From Ilex aquifolium (taxonomy: Eukaryota > Streptophyta > Magnoliopsida > Aquifoliales > Aquifoliaceae), in the NCBI GenBank assembly GCA_951799425.1, contig OX637405.1, positions 23,573,371 through 23,637,370 of the forward strand: 64,000 bases of DNA. Reading direction: 5' to 3'. Positions 33,482 through 47,500 of the stretch are shown one piece after another; position 1 is the stretch's first letter; each line of letters starts with the position of its first letter. The notes below the pieces were generated by a model that made no database searches, was not told the DNA's origin, and saw only the letters and a list, made by a program, of their open reading frames with translations. Made by a program: the position numbers and the translations under genes.

Positions 33482-34112
33482 ATCATAATCGTGTTGTTAT
33501 TGGTGCAGCTCATTAATTCTCTTTTTACTTTTTTTTTTTCAGGCAATTTATGCATGCGTTTTTATTTAAGGAAATCTCATGCAATTTATTAGATCAGCAA
33601 ATCTTCTTGGGCTCCCAGCCATTTTTGTCAAGTGATATCCTATGTTAATGTTAGACAACAAAACGTTTGACAATGTTTGATTCACATTGAACTGTCTTCA
33701 ACCGTCATTGATCCTACATTGAACCGTCTGCAACCGTCGACTCATGATGTCACGTTTCTTCGTTATGTGAAATCTATGAAGACCTTTTCTCTTACCTGTC
33801 TTATCTCCCTTGGACCTTCTTTGGCTTAATTCTAGCCGTTGGATCTTGCCACATGTCGTTCTTAGATTTTTTCTTATAAGTTGTTGGGTAAGTCTATTTT
33901 TTCTTATAAGTTTGCCACGTGGCTTAATTCTATAATACCATCTAATATTTGAAACAAACATGCCCTTAAGTCATTAAGTCTATTTTATTATAAGTTGTTG
34001 GGTAAGAGGTACACTTTTCAGTTTCTTATTTTCTTATATTATCTAAGTTCTTTCTGTGGTATATTTTTTGTTGTTCGTTATAAATTACAGGGTTTTAAAT
34101 TTATTTTATTCT

Positions 34113-36162
34113 TAAAAATAATTTTTCTATAATAAAATTACAATCGATAAATTCAATGTCAAAATTCCATCAATTTCTAACTTCTTAACTATTGTCTGTG
34201 CCCCACAACGTTGTCTGACCATTATTCATACATCACCCTTCATATATAAAATTTAAATATTATTTGATAAAATTTAATATTAATTAAATAAATTTGGTCT
34301 TAATATGATAAATTTAAATATTAATTTAGTTTTAATTTAATAAAATTAAATATTAATTTAGTGTTGATTTGATAAAATTTAATGTTAATTGAATAAATTT
34401 AAATGTTGTTTTAATAAAATTGAATGTTTATTTGGTGTTAAATTAAATAACTGACATTAATTTGAAAAGGTTAAATGTTAAATTAATAGAATTTAATATT
34501 TTAATTTAATAAAATTAAATGTCAATTTGGTGTTGATTTAATGAAATTAAATAATAATTTAATGTTAAATTAAAGAAATAATATTAATTTGATGAAATAA
34601 AATATTAAATTAATATAACTAAATGCTAATTTAATAAAATTAAATATCAATTTGTGTTGATTTGATAAGAAGGAATGTTAATTTAGTTTAAATTAAATAA
34701 ATGACATTAATTTGATAAAATTAAATATTAAATTGATGAATCTAAAAGTTAATTTAATAGAACTAAAATGAAATGCATTGAAATTTTAGAACCAGAATGG
34801 GGTATTGTTAAAGATTCATATATTTACAGGGGATATCGTTGAAGTTATGTCTATTTATAAGGGGTGTCGTTGAAGTTATGTCTATTTACAAGGGGTGTGA
34901 TTAAAATTTATCCTATAAAATATTCAGGGGTATTTTTGTAAATTAATAATCGTCGTTAACGCTGTAATTCGACAAACATTGACAGAGGGTGACAGTGAAA
35001 TTTCAGAATCCAGAAGAGATGGCATAGAATTTAGACCTAATTACAGGAGGTGTGGATGAAATTTTCCCAAAATAATAATGTTAGACTGATTAGACAATGA
35101 GATAAAAAAATAAAGACTAAATGATATAACAATTAATACGACACGTAAATATTGAATATTAAATGAATAAGTTGGACTAAGAGGATCATTACTGGTAAAT
35201 ATGTATTTTCTCTTTTTTCGTTCAATAAAAATATTGCAAGTATAAAATTTTATAAAAAATTTCATCAACACCTCATCTAATTAGATCTCAATTCAATTAT
35301 ACTACCTCTCGATCTGAAACTTCATTGTCACATTCTATCAGTGTTTGTCGAGTTACAGCGTTAACGACAATTGTTAATTTACAGAAATACCCTCTGAATA
35401 TTTTATAAGGTAAATTTTATCCACACCCTTTGTAAATAGATATAACTTCAACGATGCCCCCCTATAAATAGACATATTTTTAACAATACCTCGCTCGATT
35501 CGAAATTTCAATACATTCTCTTTTAGTTCTATTATATTAACATTTAGGTTCATCAATTTAATATAATTTATTTAAATTAAACTAAATTAACATTCCATCT
35601 CATCAAATCAATACAAATTGATATTTAATTTTATCAAATTAGCATTTAGGTATATTAATTTAATATTTTATTTCATCAAATTAATATTATTTCTTTAATT
35701 TAACATTAAATTATTATTTAAATTCATCAAATCAATTCCAAATTGAAATTTAATTTTATTAAATTAAAATTTAATATATTAAATAGAACATCAAATTCCA
35801 TTAGTTTAACATTTAACCTTATCAAATTAATGTAAGTTATTGAATTTAACACCAAATGAACATTCAATTTCATTAAAATAACATTTAAATTTATTTAATT
35901 AATATTAAATTTTATCAAATCAACACTGAATATAAATATTAAATTAACACCAAAAAATTTATTCAAATTAAAACCAAATTTTGTTCAATTATTATTAAAT
36001 TTTATCAAATAATATTTAAAATTTATATATGAAGGGTGATGTGTAAAGAGTGGTCAGGTAACGCTGCGGAGAACAGACGATAGTACAGGAGTTAGAAATG
36101 AATGAGATTTTGACATAGACTTTATCGATTGTAATTTTTATTATAGAAAAATTATTTTTAAA
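34113..36162. mobile_element. Foldback element, arms of about 0.9 kb
   Basis: The left arm (about 34113-35070) and right arm (about 35256-36162) are inverted copies. Outer parts share TTTTTCTATAATAAAA, ATTACAATCGATAAA and ATCACCCTTCATATATAAA. Middle parts are arrays of short TAATTTAATAAAATTAAAT-like repeats. Inner parts share AAATAGACATAACTTCAACG and GACAAACATTGACAG (mirrored TGTTTGTCG). A spacer of about 185 bp separates the arms. No ORF of note. Arm divergence is visible. Single-arm relatives lie at 48559-49247 and about 41890-42040. Limits are accurate to perhaps 10 bases. Confidence 0.85.
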
Positions 36163-38086
36163 TATTGAAATTGTAAAAACTCGATTATGTAACCAAATGA
36201 TTGATAATATGATTGCTAATGTTATAACAAAGTTATCATGCAATGCTTTAAAATGATAAAAATTCATTGAGATAATATAATGATAGAAATCACGCTTATG
36301 TCAAACTCCTTATCCCCTATGTCTCTACCTCCACCAACAGTTAAAGAAGATATCAATCCTGTAATAATACATCACAACATAGTGACATAACAAAATGGAA
36401 GAAAAAAAATTAAAAAAAAAAGTGCATGAACAAAATTAAAAAAATTTGCATGAAAAAAAATTAAAAATCTATATGAAAAAAATTAAAAATATCTGCATGG
36501 AAAAAAATTTAAAAAAAACTACAAGAAAAAATTTTAAAAAATTTTGCATGAAAAAAATTAAAACTATCTGCATGAAAAAATTTTTTTTTAAAAATTGCGT
36601 GAAAAAATTTTAAAAAAATTATGCATAAAAAACATTTTCAAATCTGCAAGAAAAAAAATAATAATTTTACCAATTTAGGTAGTGATCGATCACTGTGGAG
36701 AACGAGTTGAAGAAGAATGGTTGACTTCAGTCTCTTATGTCTTCCAGCAACACCAAATTATTTTTTACCTTCAGTAACAACAAAAAGTATGATATTTATA
36801 GTGAGAAAAGGATTGCGTGCATTTTAGTATACTAGTTAATGCACACGAGCGTTGCACGTGAATAATTTTGAGTTATCATTTTAATTTTGTTTTTTTTGGG
36901 TGATATGCTTTACAATTTTTATTTGTTCAACAATGTTTTTGTACTATTTATTATTTAGGAACATGAGACTTTGGAAGTGAATACGAAAAAACAAATGTAT
37001 ATCTGAAAAATAATTGATAAATTGAATATCATAGCCCATTTAATTTGAAGTCTTCCTACCAAAAAAAAAAACTTTCTAATTGTAAGAAACTGTCTCTTCA
37101 TTTCCCAGCAAAAACAGTAAAAGATAACATAATTTTTTAAAAACCAAATGTGAGAATACAAAAATAAAGAGAAAAATCAAATATGAAAAGTGTTGATGGA
37201 ATATTGTTTAAAGAGTTATCATACTAAAATGAAGCATAATGTCCACTTGACTTCAAACCAAATTATCATAATAAAGAACTAAAATAATTGAAATATGGTC
37301 TAAATTTGTCGGAATAGTGTATAAAAATAGAAAATTAAAGTGAAACTAAGTTTTAAAGTATATAAGAAATCTGATTTTAAATTCCTCAAGAAAACTAATG
37401 TGGAGGGATGCAGAGAAAAATAACAATTGGGTTATGTGGTCAGCCCATGTGGGCCAACCAATTTTGACATGATGAACATTGAAAATTTGTGCTTCCCTTT
37501 GGATCTGAAAAATACTTCCATATGATGAATAGGCAAAATTCTTATTGCCAAGAACTCCCTCTTTTTATAAAGCTCAAACAGTGAAACTTATGTGATTCCA
37601 TATGTTTGGATTTACTTAGAAATACATATTCATGAAGATTGTATTACTTCTATACCCTGTAGCTACCAAATAGATTCCGTATATCAAGATTGGATTGGGA
37701 TTGAGTATTTTTATGGCTCAACATAATAATAGTTTTTTTTCTTCATTTGAATTGATAAACAAGAATGAAAATGAAATTCTTGGATTGTATGACTCGCCTC
37801 AGACTCCAGACGAAAAGAATAGCTGGCCAGTTGGCTCTATCCTCCCTGAGGCTTTTTTTCCCACATTCTTTTTTTGGAAAAGTAAATAATTCCATTGATC
37901 CAAAAGAAAGTGCAAGAACCAAGGACTTATAAAGTCCTGCATATGACAAAGTCAGCAAGCTAACCAAACAAAAGCAAACAGAATTTCAGGGGAAGTATAG
38001 ACCTTGAGCCAGAACTTCTCCAAAAACCCACTCACAAAGTTAAAGAAAAGAAACATGGGACACAAAACAACCCACACAAGGGGATT

Positions 38087-38640
38087 TTATTCCAAACAAG
38101 AGCAAGGGATTCTCCAAGTTTGCAGCAATTGGAAATTCTGGGCAGATGCTTTGAACTTAAGAGAAACGATCCTATCTCTGATGCATAGTTGGATCATAGC
38201 AATCAGGGATCTATAGTCAGAGACTTGATTTCTAAAGACCAGTTTGTTTCTTTCTCCCCATATGTGATACACAGCTATAGACAGAGAGAGTTTAAGCAAA
38301 GTAACCTTGAGTGATTTACCGGTCCAATTTTTTATCACCCAAAGAATAAGGTCATTCCAAGAGTATGGCTGTCCAGTTTGTCCTCCTAATGCCATAAGAT
38401 AGCTCCAAACTCCCACATAATAATAGCATTCAAGGAATAAGTGATGATGAGATTCAGCACCCTCCCTACAAAGCTTGCACACATTTCCATGTGGTGGTTA
38501 TAAACTTGAATCATGTCCATAGTGCTAAGCCTATTCCTCACAGCAAGCCACATGATAAAACACATCCTAGGGATGGCCTAGCTGAACCAAACTAACTTGC
38601 ACCATGAAACTCCGGAAGAATGTTCTCTAATAAGCTCCCA
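38087..38640 (-). pseudogene. LINE reverse-transcriptase C-terminal (zf-RVT) fragment
   Basis: A 131-codon ORF (38087-38482) contains C-x2-C then HHHLFLECYYY, the zinc-binding region that follows reverse transcriptase in plant L1-type LINEs. Upstream DNA to about 38640 encodes MCFIMWLAVRNRLSTMDMI in a shifted frame, the usual preceding segment. It is only the 3' part of a LINE and inactive. It lies within the candidate Helitron and may have been captured by it or inserted into it. Confidence 0.85.
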
Positions 38641-41381
38641 AGTAGAGGAAGTTAAGAATTTTCCATCAATAACAACCGAAAAATAAAAAAAAAGTACCAT
38701 ATTGCTTTCATGGGTTGCATTGACCTCTCATGAATAAGGTCGTCAAAGTGATACCTAGCAACCATATCTTCATTGTTACATGCTTGAAATGGCACTATAT
38801 TCGTATGGACTTCAAGAACTTGTTTTAGTAAAGTTAGCATTATTAGTTCATATAAACTAAAAGTATCATATTAAAACATGAAGAACCTACATAAACATGA
38901 GCAGTTAAATTAGTCGATTACCCATGTTGGGATACAAACTCAATTATGATCAAAGACATATCCCAAGTCTTAACTCTAAAAAATCCTGTCAAACACAAAC
39001 CTGCTGCAGCCCACAAAGAAGCAAACAAAGAATGGGAATAACAAAATATATTCCCAAATGACGGTGTTTCATCAATAGCAGCAATGACATAACAACTCGG
39101 CAGTAGTTCAATATTTCCTTAACTCCTGCCAGAGTCATTGAATAAAGATAAGTTTTAACAAATATAAAAAAAACTCCAATAACATGAGTTATTTATTGTA
39201 ATTCTGTTGTATATGTGCCTTTGATGTCAACTTATAAAAAAGTGGCATCAGCATGTTGCTCATAGCTTCGCTAGAAAAAATGAACATAGAGGGCCGAATG
39301 TTGTTACTTTTGAGTTTGGAACTTTTTTCATTTCATAATAGAACATGAAGGGAAAAAATAATATGACTGATCAACATACCAACAAAATTATGTGGTTTTA
39401 AATTCTTTTATAAGAAAATATTAAAGGAAGAATTCATCGAGAACTCTTGTGATTTACCCTAACTTCAAGGGGAAAGAGTGAAACACGAGCAGCTAGTTTA
39501 TAATGTAACGCTTATTATTGTTATTCTATCTTGAAATTCAAGGCACAATAGTGAAATATGTTTGTAAATTAAATAAGAGGGAATAAACAAGCACGTACTT
39601 TGAATTCTTTTGCACAAAATCCGGCATCAATCCAGGCAAGGACTTCATGCATTCCAACACATATGTAGATACAAAACTGCTTAAGTCTACAAAAAGAATA
39701 AAAGCACTCAATCAATATCGAAACTAACACTTGGGAATTTATGGCGATCAAAAGGAAATTATGCAATGTTGTAGACAAATGATATGACTGACATTTTTTT
39801 AAAGTGCAATAACTTTGATCAAGGGACAGACCTTTCACACAAAGGGAGCAAACTAATCTAACACACTATTATATGGCCGAAAGAATGGGATTGCCCATTG
39901 TTTTCTCACATGGCAAAATTTGTTAGTCAAGCATCCACCATTTTGGCGCTTTTAACATGAGAAGGATAAAAAAATATACTTTCACACTACGAGTTTGGAG
40001 TTTTCGTGACTCAAATATGTGACCCGAACAATAAAGCCATCTTAATTTAACAAAGAATATGAAAGGTAAGTTTATAAAAATAAGGTGGGTTGAAAATATC
40101 GCTAGCAATGCTTGAACAATACACGCCTATCCTAATTTTTTTTTGGTCACATAAACTTTGCAGTGTATGCGAAAGGCTTGTGTATTGAGTACGACTTTTT
40201 TTCTCTGTCTAAAACTATAAGCATCATGATAGCTAATTAATTAAGAAATTAAAAAGATCCAATACATCCATTGAAAGAATTAAGCTAACCGAACATCAAA
40301 CCAAGGTTTTAAACGTATGTGCTAGTATGCTATAGCAACATTCCACTGTAATTGCTATAGTGTATTCCCATTCAATTTCTTGCAATGTTAGATCATCACA
40401 GACCATGTATAAATAATCACACGAGACCCACCTGAATATAATAGGACACATTTGGATCCATGGTGGGCTCTATCATTTGGATCCTCCTTTGTTCTGTAAT
40501 TTTTCCCATTCACTACATATCATACCATGAAACAAACAGTTACCCAAACCCCCATGACCTAAAATCCAGTTGGAAAGACATCACTAACAGCTTAAGCACA
40601 AGACATTGGACTTCTTAAACTGGGCGCAGAAACTAAACTTGTAGTTACAAATAAACATAGTTGCCGCAAACAAGAAAAAACAAAGAAACTTCCAATTCCA
40701 ATTCCAATGACTCCAAAGAGACATCTACTATATGCATCATAACGGTTGCAAATAAAAGTATCAATCATAATAATAATAAATGCGAAATGAAATATCATCA
40801 AATAAGAATACATAAGACATTGCAGCATAAAGTACTTTTTATTTTTTTTCCAAGAACAAACATTCCAAAACATTGATGTCAATGGCAACCCAATGATGCA
40901 ACTACCAATCAACAAACTCATTAACAACCCAAAAAAATGGCAACCATATCTAATACACTAAACTAACGTGATACTGACATGTAGGAATAAAATGATTGGA
41001 AACTTTGATTTTACCATTCTTTGTTTATTATTTTTTACCGGGTGGATTTGTGGGGAGGGGAAGGGTGAAAATTGGCCATAAACAAAGACAAGTGTATAAA
41101 AAAATCACCACAAAACACCAAAATCGCAAACAAAATGGCCAAGTTTGACAAAATCCATAACTCATAAACATGTTGAAGCTGGTAGAATTTTAAGAGGGGT
41201 GCTTTTGGAAATCAGATTCAAGAAAATATGCCTGCAATCCTACATATTTAACCCACCGATCTCCTATCCAATTTTATAACCAAAGGTTTAAGAATCCCAA
41301 TTTTGTTTTCCTCATCAAGCAAAAAAAAAAAAAAACAAAAGAACCACAAATATTATCTAAAAAGATAAATGGAATACCTGT

Positions 41382-41498
41382 TTATGAAGAAATGGAGTAC
41401 CGCTGGTTCGTAATGGGAACAACTACGGTGTGTTTGTGTCTGGGAGAGGGAGTAGAAGAAAAATGCAGAACCTCCCCATTTGTAACTGAAGTAGCCAT
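41382..41498 (-). other. Exon-like stretch near the Helitron 5' end
   Basis: A minus-strand ATG at 41498 opens 38 codons (MATSVTNGEVLHFSSTPSPR...) and closes with TAA. Just downstream is ACAG/GTATTC, a possible splice donor. Upstream (41500-41650) is C/T-rich and UTR-like. The sequence is less AT-rich than its surroundings. It may be a captured first exon of a host gene, but I cannot identify the gene. Confidence 0.25.
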
Positions 41499-41889
41499 TG
41501 ATGGCACATCTATTAATGTGTGGAATCTATATAGCCGCAAGAGGAGAGATGGAGGACAGCTGCAACCGAAAGAGATGGAGATGAAGGGGTGCCGATGTGC
41601 GTTAGTTTTTTATGTGAAAGACAGATATGAAGGGGGCGGCACTGTGGGTGAGATTAAGGCAGTGGCATTAACGTTAGACTGACCTAACTAAAAGAGTTAT
41701 ATTTAGGAGGAATTAATTGGAATTTGATATTAATTTTGAAGGATAAGGATGACATAGTTGTATTAGTGGGGGTCAAAAGTGGAAAAAAATATTTTTCAAG
41801 TATGTTGGTATTTTAAAGTAGTATAGATTTACATAAGGAATGGTAGTTTGGACACTTTCAGAAAATTTATAGTTAAACAGTTACTTTTT

Positions 41890-42040
41890 GCATTAACAGA
41901 GTTAAAAATTATTGTTAAGGGGATGCATTTGATTTGAAAGTATAAACCAGAAGAAGGTGCAATGAAGTTTTAGAATCGGTAGAGGGTGTCATTGAATTTA
42001 AACTTAACTAGAGGGAGTGTAGATAAAATTTTGGACAAAT
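41890..42040. repeat. Partial foldback arm
   Basis: A diverged piece resembling the inner part of the left arm of 34113-36162, with AGAGGGTGTCATTGAATTTA and GTGTAGATAAAATTTT. Confidence 0.55.
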
Positions 42041-42567
42041 TTTATTATTTTACTTTAATTTATTATTTTTAAGATTAATGTCACCAAAATAAAAAACTAA
42101 AGGACAAATCTGGGGGCAGGAAAACGAAACGCCAGACGAGAAGACCCATCACGTTTATAAGTCATCAAAAAGCATGGTCCACAGCCTGACTGAAGAAAAT
42201 GAAAAAAAACTAAACGACAAATCTTGGGGCTGGAAAGTAAAACGCCAGACAAGATTGACTCAAGAAAATGACTTGGGCATGGGAACTTTTCTGCGGAAGT
42301 TCGTATACATCCAAAATAGGAATCGATGGCCACCATGTGTTCAGAAATAGGAGAGGATGGAGATGTTTTGTACAACGAAATGTATAAACTCTAATAGTCA
42401 AGCGACTCTGGAAACTAATCAAAAGATACATGTACAGTTTGATTCATGCGGAGCCATTAACTTATGCAAGTCTGGAGACTTAAAACACAAACTTATAATT
42501 TTCTTATCATACAATAATGATACGTTTATAATCGTCATTTTATTTTTCATATTTATATTTATATCTA

Positions 42568-43540
42568 TTAGCAATGCACTACGTGCGTTGCACGTGAACA
42601 ATTTTTATACATAAAAATTAATAAAACATATTAAGTATATGGGTATCTGAATTAAATATCATCTCAAATTTACCAAACTTAATTTTTCATTGCTCATATT
42701 CTATTATAAGATTATGAAAACTTTCTATATTCCCAAAATTCTTTGTTCTAACTATTAAAAGAAAGATAAAAAAAAGAAAAGAAAAGAAATAGTTAAAGTT
42801 AAATTGATTTTTTAGTGATGTTTGGAAAATTAAATTTTTTGAAATTCATTTGATTAAGATTCCACTCATAATGCCTTGAATAAAATAAAAGTAATTATCA
42901 ATATATATCTTAATCACATTGAAAAGTTACTATAATTAGGAATTAGTTAGGTCAATTAGGATAATATTTAATATACTATGCTATAATATATATAATCAAG
43001 CATATTAAAATTCTAAAAAATTCAAGTTTTACTGAAAAATATACTATAATATATCTATTTTTACATCAAATCTTAGTACAACTTAGAAAGTTAATTGTGA
43101 CTGATGAATTAAATTGATATAACATAAATTAATTTTAAAAAATTATATTATTTTTTATTTTAGAAATGAAAGAGTTAAACTTTTCGATGAAAAAGAAAAT
43201 ACTTATATGTAGGCATAATGTTATATTTGCATATGGATAAAAAATATTAGATTGATAAAATTTTTGAACACTTTATTGAAAATATAATGATGCATATTTT
43301 TTTTTGGGCAATATAGTCAATCAAAAACTTTTATAAAAACTAATATGTATATATAGATAATAGATAATAGATAATTAAAAGAGATGTTTTATATAATTTG
43401 AAGATTTAAATACATAAGAATATGATAGTAATTTAGATATTTAATTGTGAAAGGATAGAGTAGTCTTTACAATCCTTTATAAGGGTAAAATAGAGATTCA
43501 AAAGTTTTTCATTTTAAGGTACTTTTATTAGTAGTATACA
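42568..43540 (-). mobile_element. Candidate Helitron (973 bp), AT-rich
   Basis: The minus-strand 3' end is clear: a perfect ACGTGC-GTT-GCACGT hairpin (about 42580-42594), then ATTGCTAA followed by T, closely related to the end at 36832. The 5' end is taken as TGTATACTACTAATAAAAG at 43540, which differs from the TCTATACTACT consensus by one base. If that assignment is wrong, the 3' end still stands. No ORF. Confidence 0.5.
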
Positions 43541-43776
43541 TATGTGTAATAAAATATAATACAATTTAAATTTCAAAAGATAAACAAAATAATTTTTACT
43601 TTTTGCGATTGAGATCTCTTTAAATTTTACTTTAAAATTAATTCAATGACTAATATTAAAACCCCAAATTTAATAGGAAAAATATGTCATTGAGGGTGTG
43701 TTTGGTGTAAGTTTTTAAAAGTACTTCTAGAACTTATAACTTTTCATAAGTACGTTAAAAAAATATATATATATAT

Positions 43777-44385
43777 TTGGAACTACCCCACCACTATCAC
43801 CACTACCTCTACCTCCACTGCCATTCCACCACCACCCCCACCGTCCCACCACCGTCACCCCACCACCACAACTACCCCCACCACTGCCACAACTACCACC
43901 ACCACACCACCACCACTGCCACAACAACCACTACCACCACCACTGTCGCCACCCCCACCACCACCATCATCACTACTACCACCCTCATCGCCCCATCACC
44001 CCTATCGCCCCACCACCACCATCACCATTACTATTGCCACCACCGCTACCGCTACCGCCAACCCTACCACCCCACCACCACCATCACCACCACTACCGCT
44101 GCCACCCCACCACCACCTCTTCCACAACGACCACTACCGCCGCCGCTACCACCATTGTTGCCACCCCACCATTGCCCCACCACCACCATCCTCACTACTA
44201 CCACCCCTCACCCCCACCACTGTTGCCGCCACTGTCCCACCATCACACCTACCACCGCCACTATCACCATTGTCACCCACGGCTGCCACCATCACAACCG
44301 ATCGTCGTCACCTATCACAATCATCACTGTCTCCCACCACCACTGCCGCCCACCACCACTCGCCCCCACTATAACCGGTACTTAA
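43777..44385. repeat. CAC/CCA-rich degenerate simple repeat (about 600 bp)
   Basis: Almost pure CAC, CCA, ACT and GCC triplets on the plus strand. Two long ORFs (202 and 154 codons) consist only of H, T, P and similar residues and are by-products. Preceded by a short TA run (about 43757-43770). Confidence 0.9.
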
Positions 44386-44574
44386 ATTATTTTCTCTCTT
44401 CTCTATCTTTGGAATTTATTTTGGATGTGAATACAAATATATTTATTGTTGACTATTTTTTATTACTTCGTGCCTATAAGCTTTATAATAATAGTTAGTA
44501 ATAGCAAACGAACAATTGACTTTAAAATATTAATTATTTTTCACATACGTGCAAGATAGAATTATATTTAAGAA

Positions 44575-47500
44575 CTAGCAATTGCCCGTGCCTGAAGGCA
44601 CTATATAAAACCAAACAATCGCAAGCAAATACCGTTGCGCACGAAGGCGTTGTATAACTCAAACAAAAATTCAAACAATAAAAAATTCCATTGATTCAAA
44701 TAATATAGAAATTATAATATGTTTTAAATACAAACTTGTTAAACAATCAAAAGAAACCAAAATTATAGAAAAAAAAAACATTCTGAGTTCTATCGTGCCC
44801 TTTTGAATACTTTAAATTCTTTATGAGAAAACCAAATTAATCTATCCGTTGATTTGACCGATCCCACCTTAACTTTTAGGTGCCAAACATAGTGAGACTT
44901 TAAAATAGGACACATTTTGGAAATATAATACATAAATCCACTTTACCAAGCTTTAACAAATAGCTACAAATATGCCTCCCTCTTATAACATTCACCACCA
45001 CTCATCTTTCCTCTTCTCACCATTGACATAAAACAAAACAAAATCAATATTCACATTGCTTCATTTTTTCTGAATTTTTTTTTAACAAATTGTATTATCA
45101 AAAAATCTTTTCGTTTGCTTTTCAAGTCAATGACATAAGCTATTTCTGAAGTGACAGTCAACCAAACAGTTTAAGAGACTATAAACAAAGGGTTCAATAG
45201 CAGTTATAGTAATGAAAAGTCTCTATCGAATCACACAAAGCTAGATATACAATATTAATGAAGCATATAGACTACATATAAATAAATTTGTTACAAAAAT
45301 GAAAATTTTAAGATCAAATAGTCAAAATTCTGCAAGTATATGTGAACCTTTTGATTTTTTTTCATGAAAGCTTTTCCCAAAACACATTGAGTAAATGAGT
45401 AATCCAACAAAACAAAGTATTTCAAATCTATACAGATGATTTTACCTTCACACTATTGTTCGATATGCAAAAATGAATCCCATTTCATTCGGTTTTGGCC
45501 AAATTCAAATTCAAATCAACAAAAAAAATCAAAATTCATAAAAATCCAATACTATGGCTTGGCGTACACCAAAGAAACCCATTCACAACCAATCACAGTA
45601 TTATTTCTTGAAATTCCCAAACTAATAACTAAAACCATTCACCCTACACTCCAAGTTGAAACGTAGAAAATAAATCTCAAAACCCAAAAAATCATATTCA
45701 GAAGATATTTTAGAGACACACATATTATCAAATTAATCCAATGCACTACGCTTCAATTACACTTCAATTAAAGAAAATATTTGTTGAACAAAAACCCCAG
45801 TCAGCAACACAGAATTTAAAAAAAAAAAAATGTTAGAGAAGGGAACCTTTGAATCGATTTCATTTGATGAAGAAACTCACACTACGTCTGGATCAAAAAG
45901 TAAAAAAAAAAAAAAAAAAGGCAGAATAGAGCACTGCAGAATTTAGAGATATCCAAATTAGTGCAAAAAATAACACAATCCTAACTGTCAAAGAAGCACA
46001 CCAATAGTGAAATCGAAAGTCCAATTTCTTCAAAAAGATGCTACTGCCATCTTAAAAATATTTTCTAGTTCAGATCATTTTTTTAATTTTTTCATAATGT
46101 TGTTCAGTACATGAAAACCATTGCAGCAACAAACCCACCAAAATAAGATTTCTTTAAGAAAATGAAGTTTTTTTTTGAACCATAATCTCTGCCCATGTGA
46201 AGTGCACTGAAAACATACAGAGAGAGAGGGAGACAAAGAGAAAGAGATGATTTCACCATGTATATTACTATTTGAAGCATTTGATTGTCCTTTAAGATCC
46301 AATCTTTGTAAATCAAATGTTGTTGTTTTTACAAAGATAGTAGAGAGAAAACTAAGATTCGAGGCAATTGATCATATATATCAAACCAATAGTAAATGTA
46401 CCATACTTATAGTAACAATTCAACGCACCAGCTGAATCAAAAGTATCACCCACATTGTATTATGTTTCACCAGCCGAATTATGAGTTAATGTAGAGGTTG
46501 AGATATATAGAACCAATCTCAACGACTATCTCCTAATTTTTTTTTTTTTGAACAATGACTATCTCCTAATTCATGTGACTCCACCAAAAAGAAATAAAGT
46601 AAAGAAAAAAATCCCACCAAAACTTCAACCCCAATCGCATAAATCTCACCCGAATTCCGATAAAATATAAAAAACAAAAGACAAATACATAAACATAAAT
46701 TAAATAGTCAAATATTCAATTATCAATAGGTAAAACTACCTTTTTAATATCACCATTTTTAACAGGACTGTTCTCGATGGCAGCTTGGGGTAGGCCTTCT
46801 TTGGATGAACTGAAAATAACTAACAAATGTGATGTAAACTCCGCGACTTGGATGAACATTTGAAGATGATGTACATAAACCTTGGTTTTTTACCACCAAC
46901 AAATTCTCTCAAATTCAAAACAATTTATACACTGTAATCCAACATTGTTTGTGAATAAAGTAATAAAAATAAAACACTGATTTTCAACATGAGCAATGAC
47001 TCAAAAATATGAACTCAAAAACCCAAAAAATCAAGTCCCATTTCGTTGCTTGTTGAAAGAAAAGAAAATAATAAAGCATTGGGGAAAAAGTCTGCACTCG
47101 GTTAAGTGCAGTCAACCACTAATTGCCTTAATCGAATTGAAATATAATATCAAAATAACCAAACCACTATTTAAAAAAGAGAGCCATATCATTGAACTAA
47201 CGGAAAAACCCCATAACAAAGAATGGAAGAAAAGCACTGAATATTGAATAAACAATATTACCCCAACAAATATCACCGCCATCAAAGAAGAAATCATAAA
47301 AGAAACTCAACCACACAAACAGGCACTCATTAGTTGTAATAGAGAGAAATAAACAGACATATACAAACAGGCACCCAACATCCCACTGGACAAAATATTT
47401 GGCTTGGCAACTCAACGAACAGTTGGTGTGCAGGGCTTTCGGGAGGGGTTACGACAGTGGAGAATGTTTCTGTGTATGTGAGAAAGAGAGAGAGGGGGAG

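Larger units (their letters stand above)
36832..41827 (-). mobile_element. Candidate Helitron (about 5.0 kb) carrying foreign sequence
   Basis: The minus strand begins TCTATACTACTTTAAAA at 41827, preceded by A. It ends at 36832 with a hairpin (CACG-x-GC stem, GTT loop, at about 36846-36862), then TTAACTAG followed by T. These are the expected 5' TC and 3' hairpin-CTRR ends with an A/T target. There is no Rep-helicase ORF, so it is non-autonomous. Inside are a LINE fragment (38087-38640) and an exon-like stretch near the 5' end. Pairing of the two ends is an inference, because other ends could lie between. Confidence 0.6.

Noticed and set aside
40592..40927. 111-codon ORF, hydrophobic
   Set aside because: Composition is explained by T-rich DNA, and there is no recognisable domain or start context.
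43777..44498. Two long H/T/P-rich ORFs
   Set aside because: They are translations of a CAC/CCA simple repeat, with no domain and open in more than one frame.
43690..44515. TIR element around the CCA repeat (GTGTTTGGT and AGCAAACGAAC ends)
   Set aside because: End similarity is weak and no target duplication was seen.
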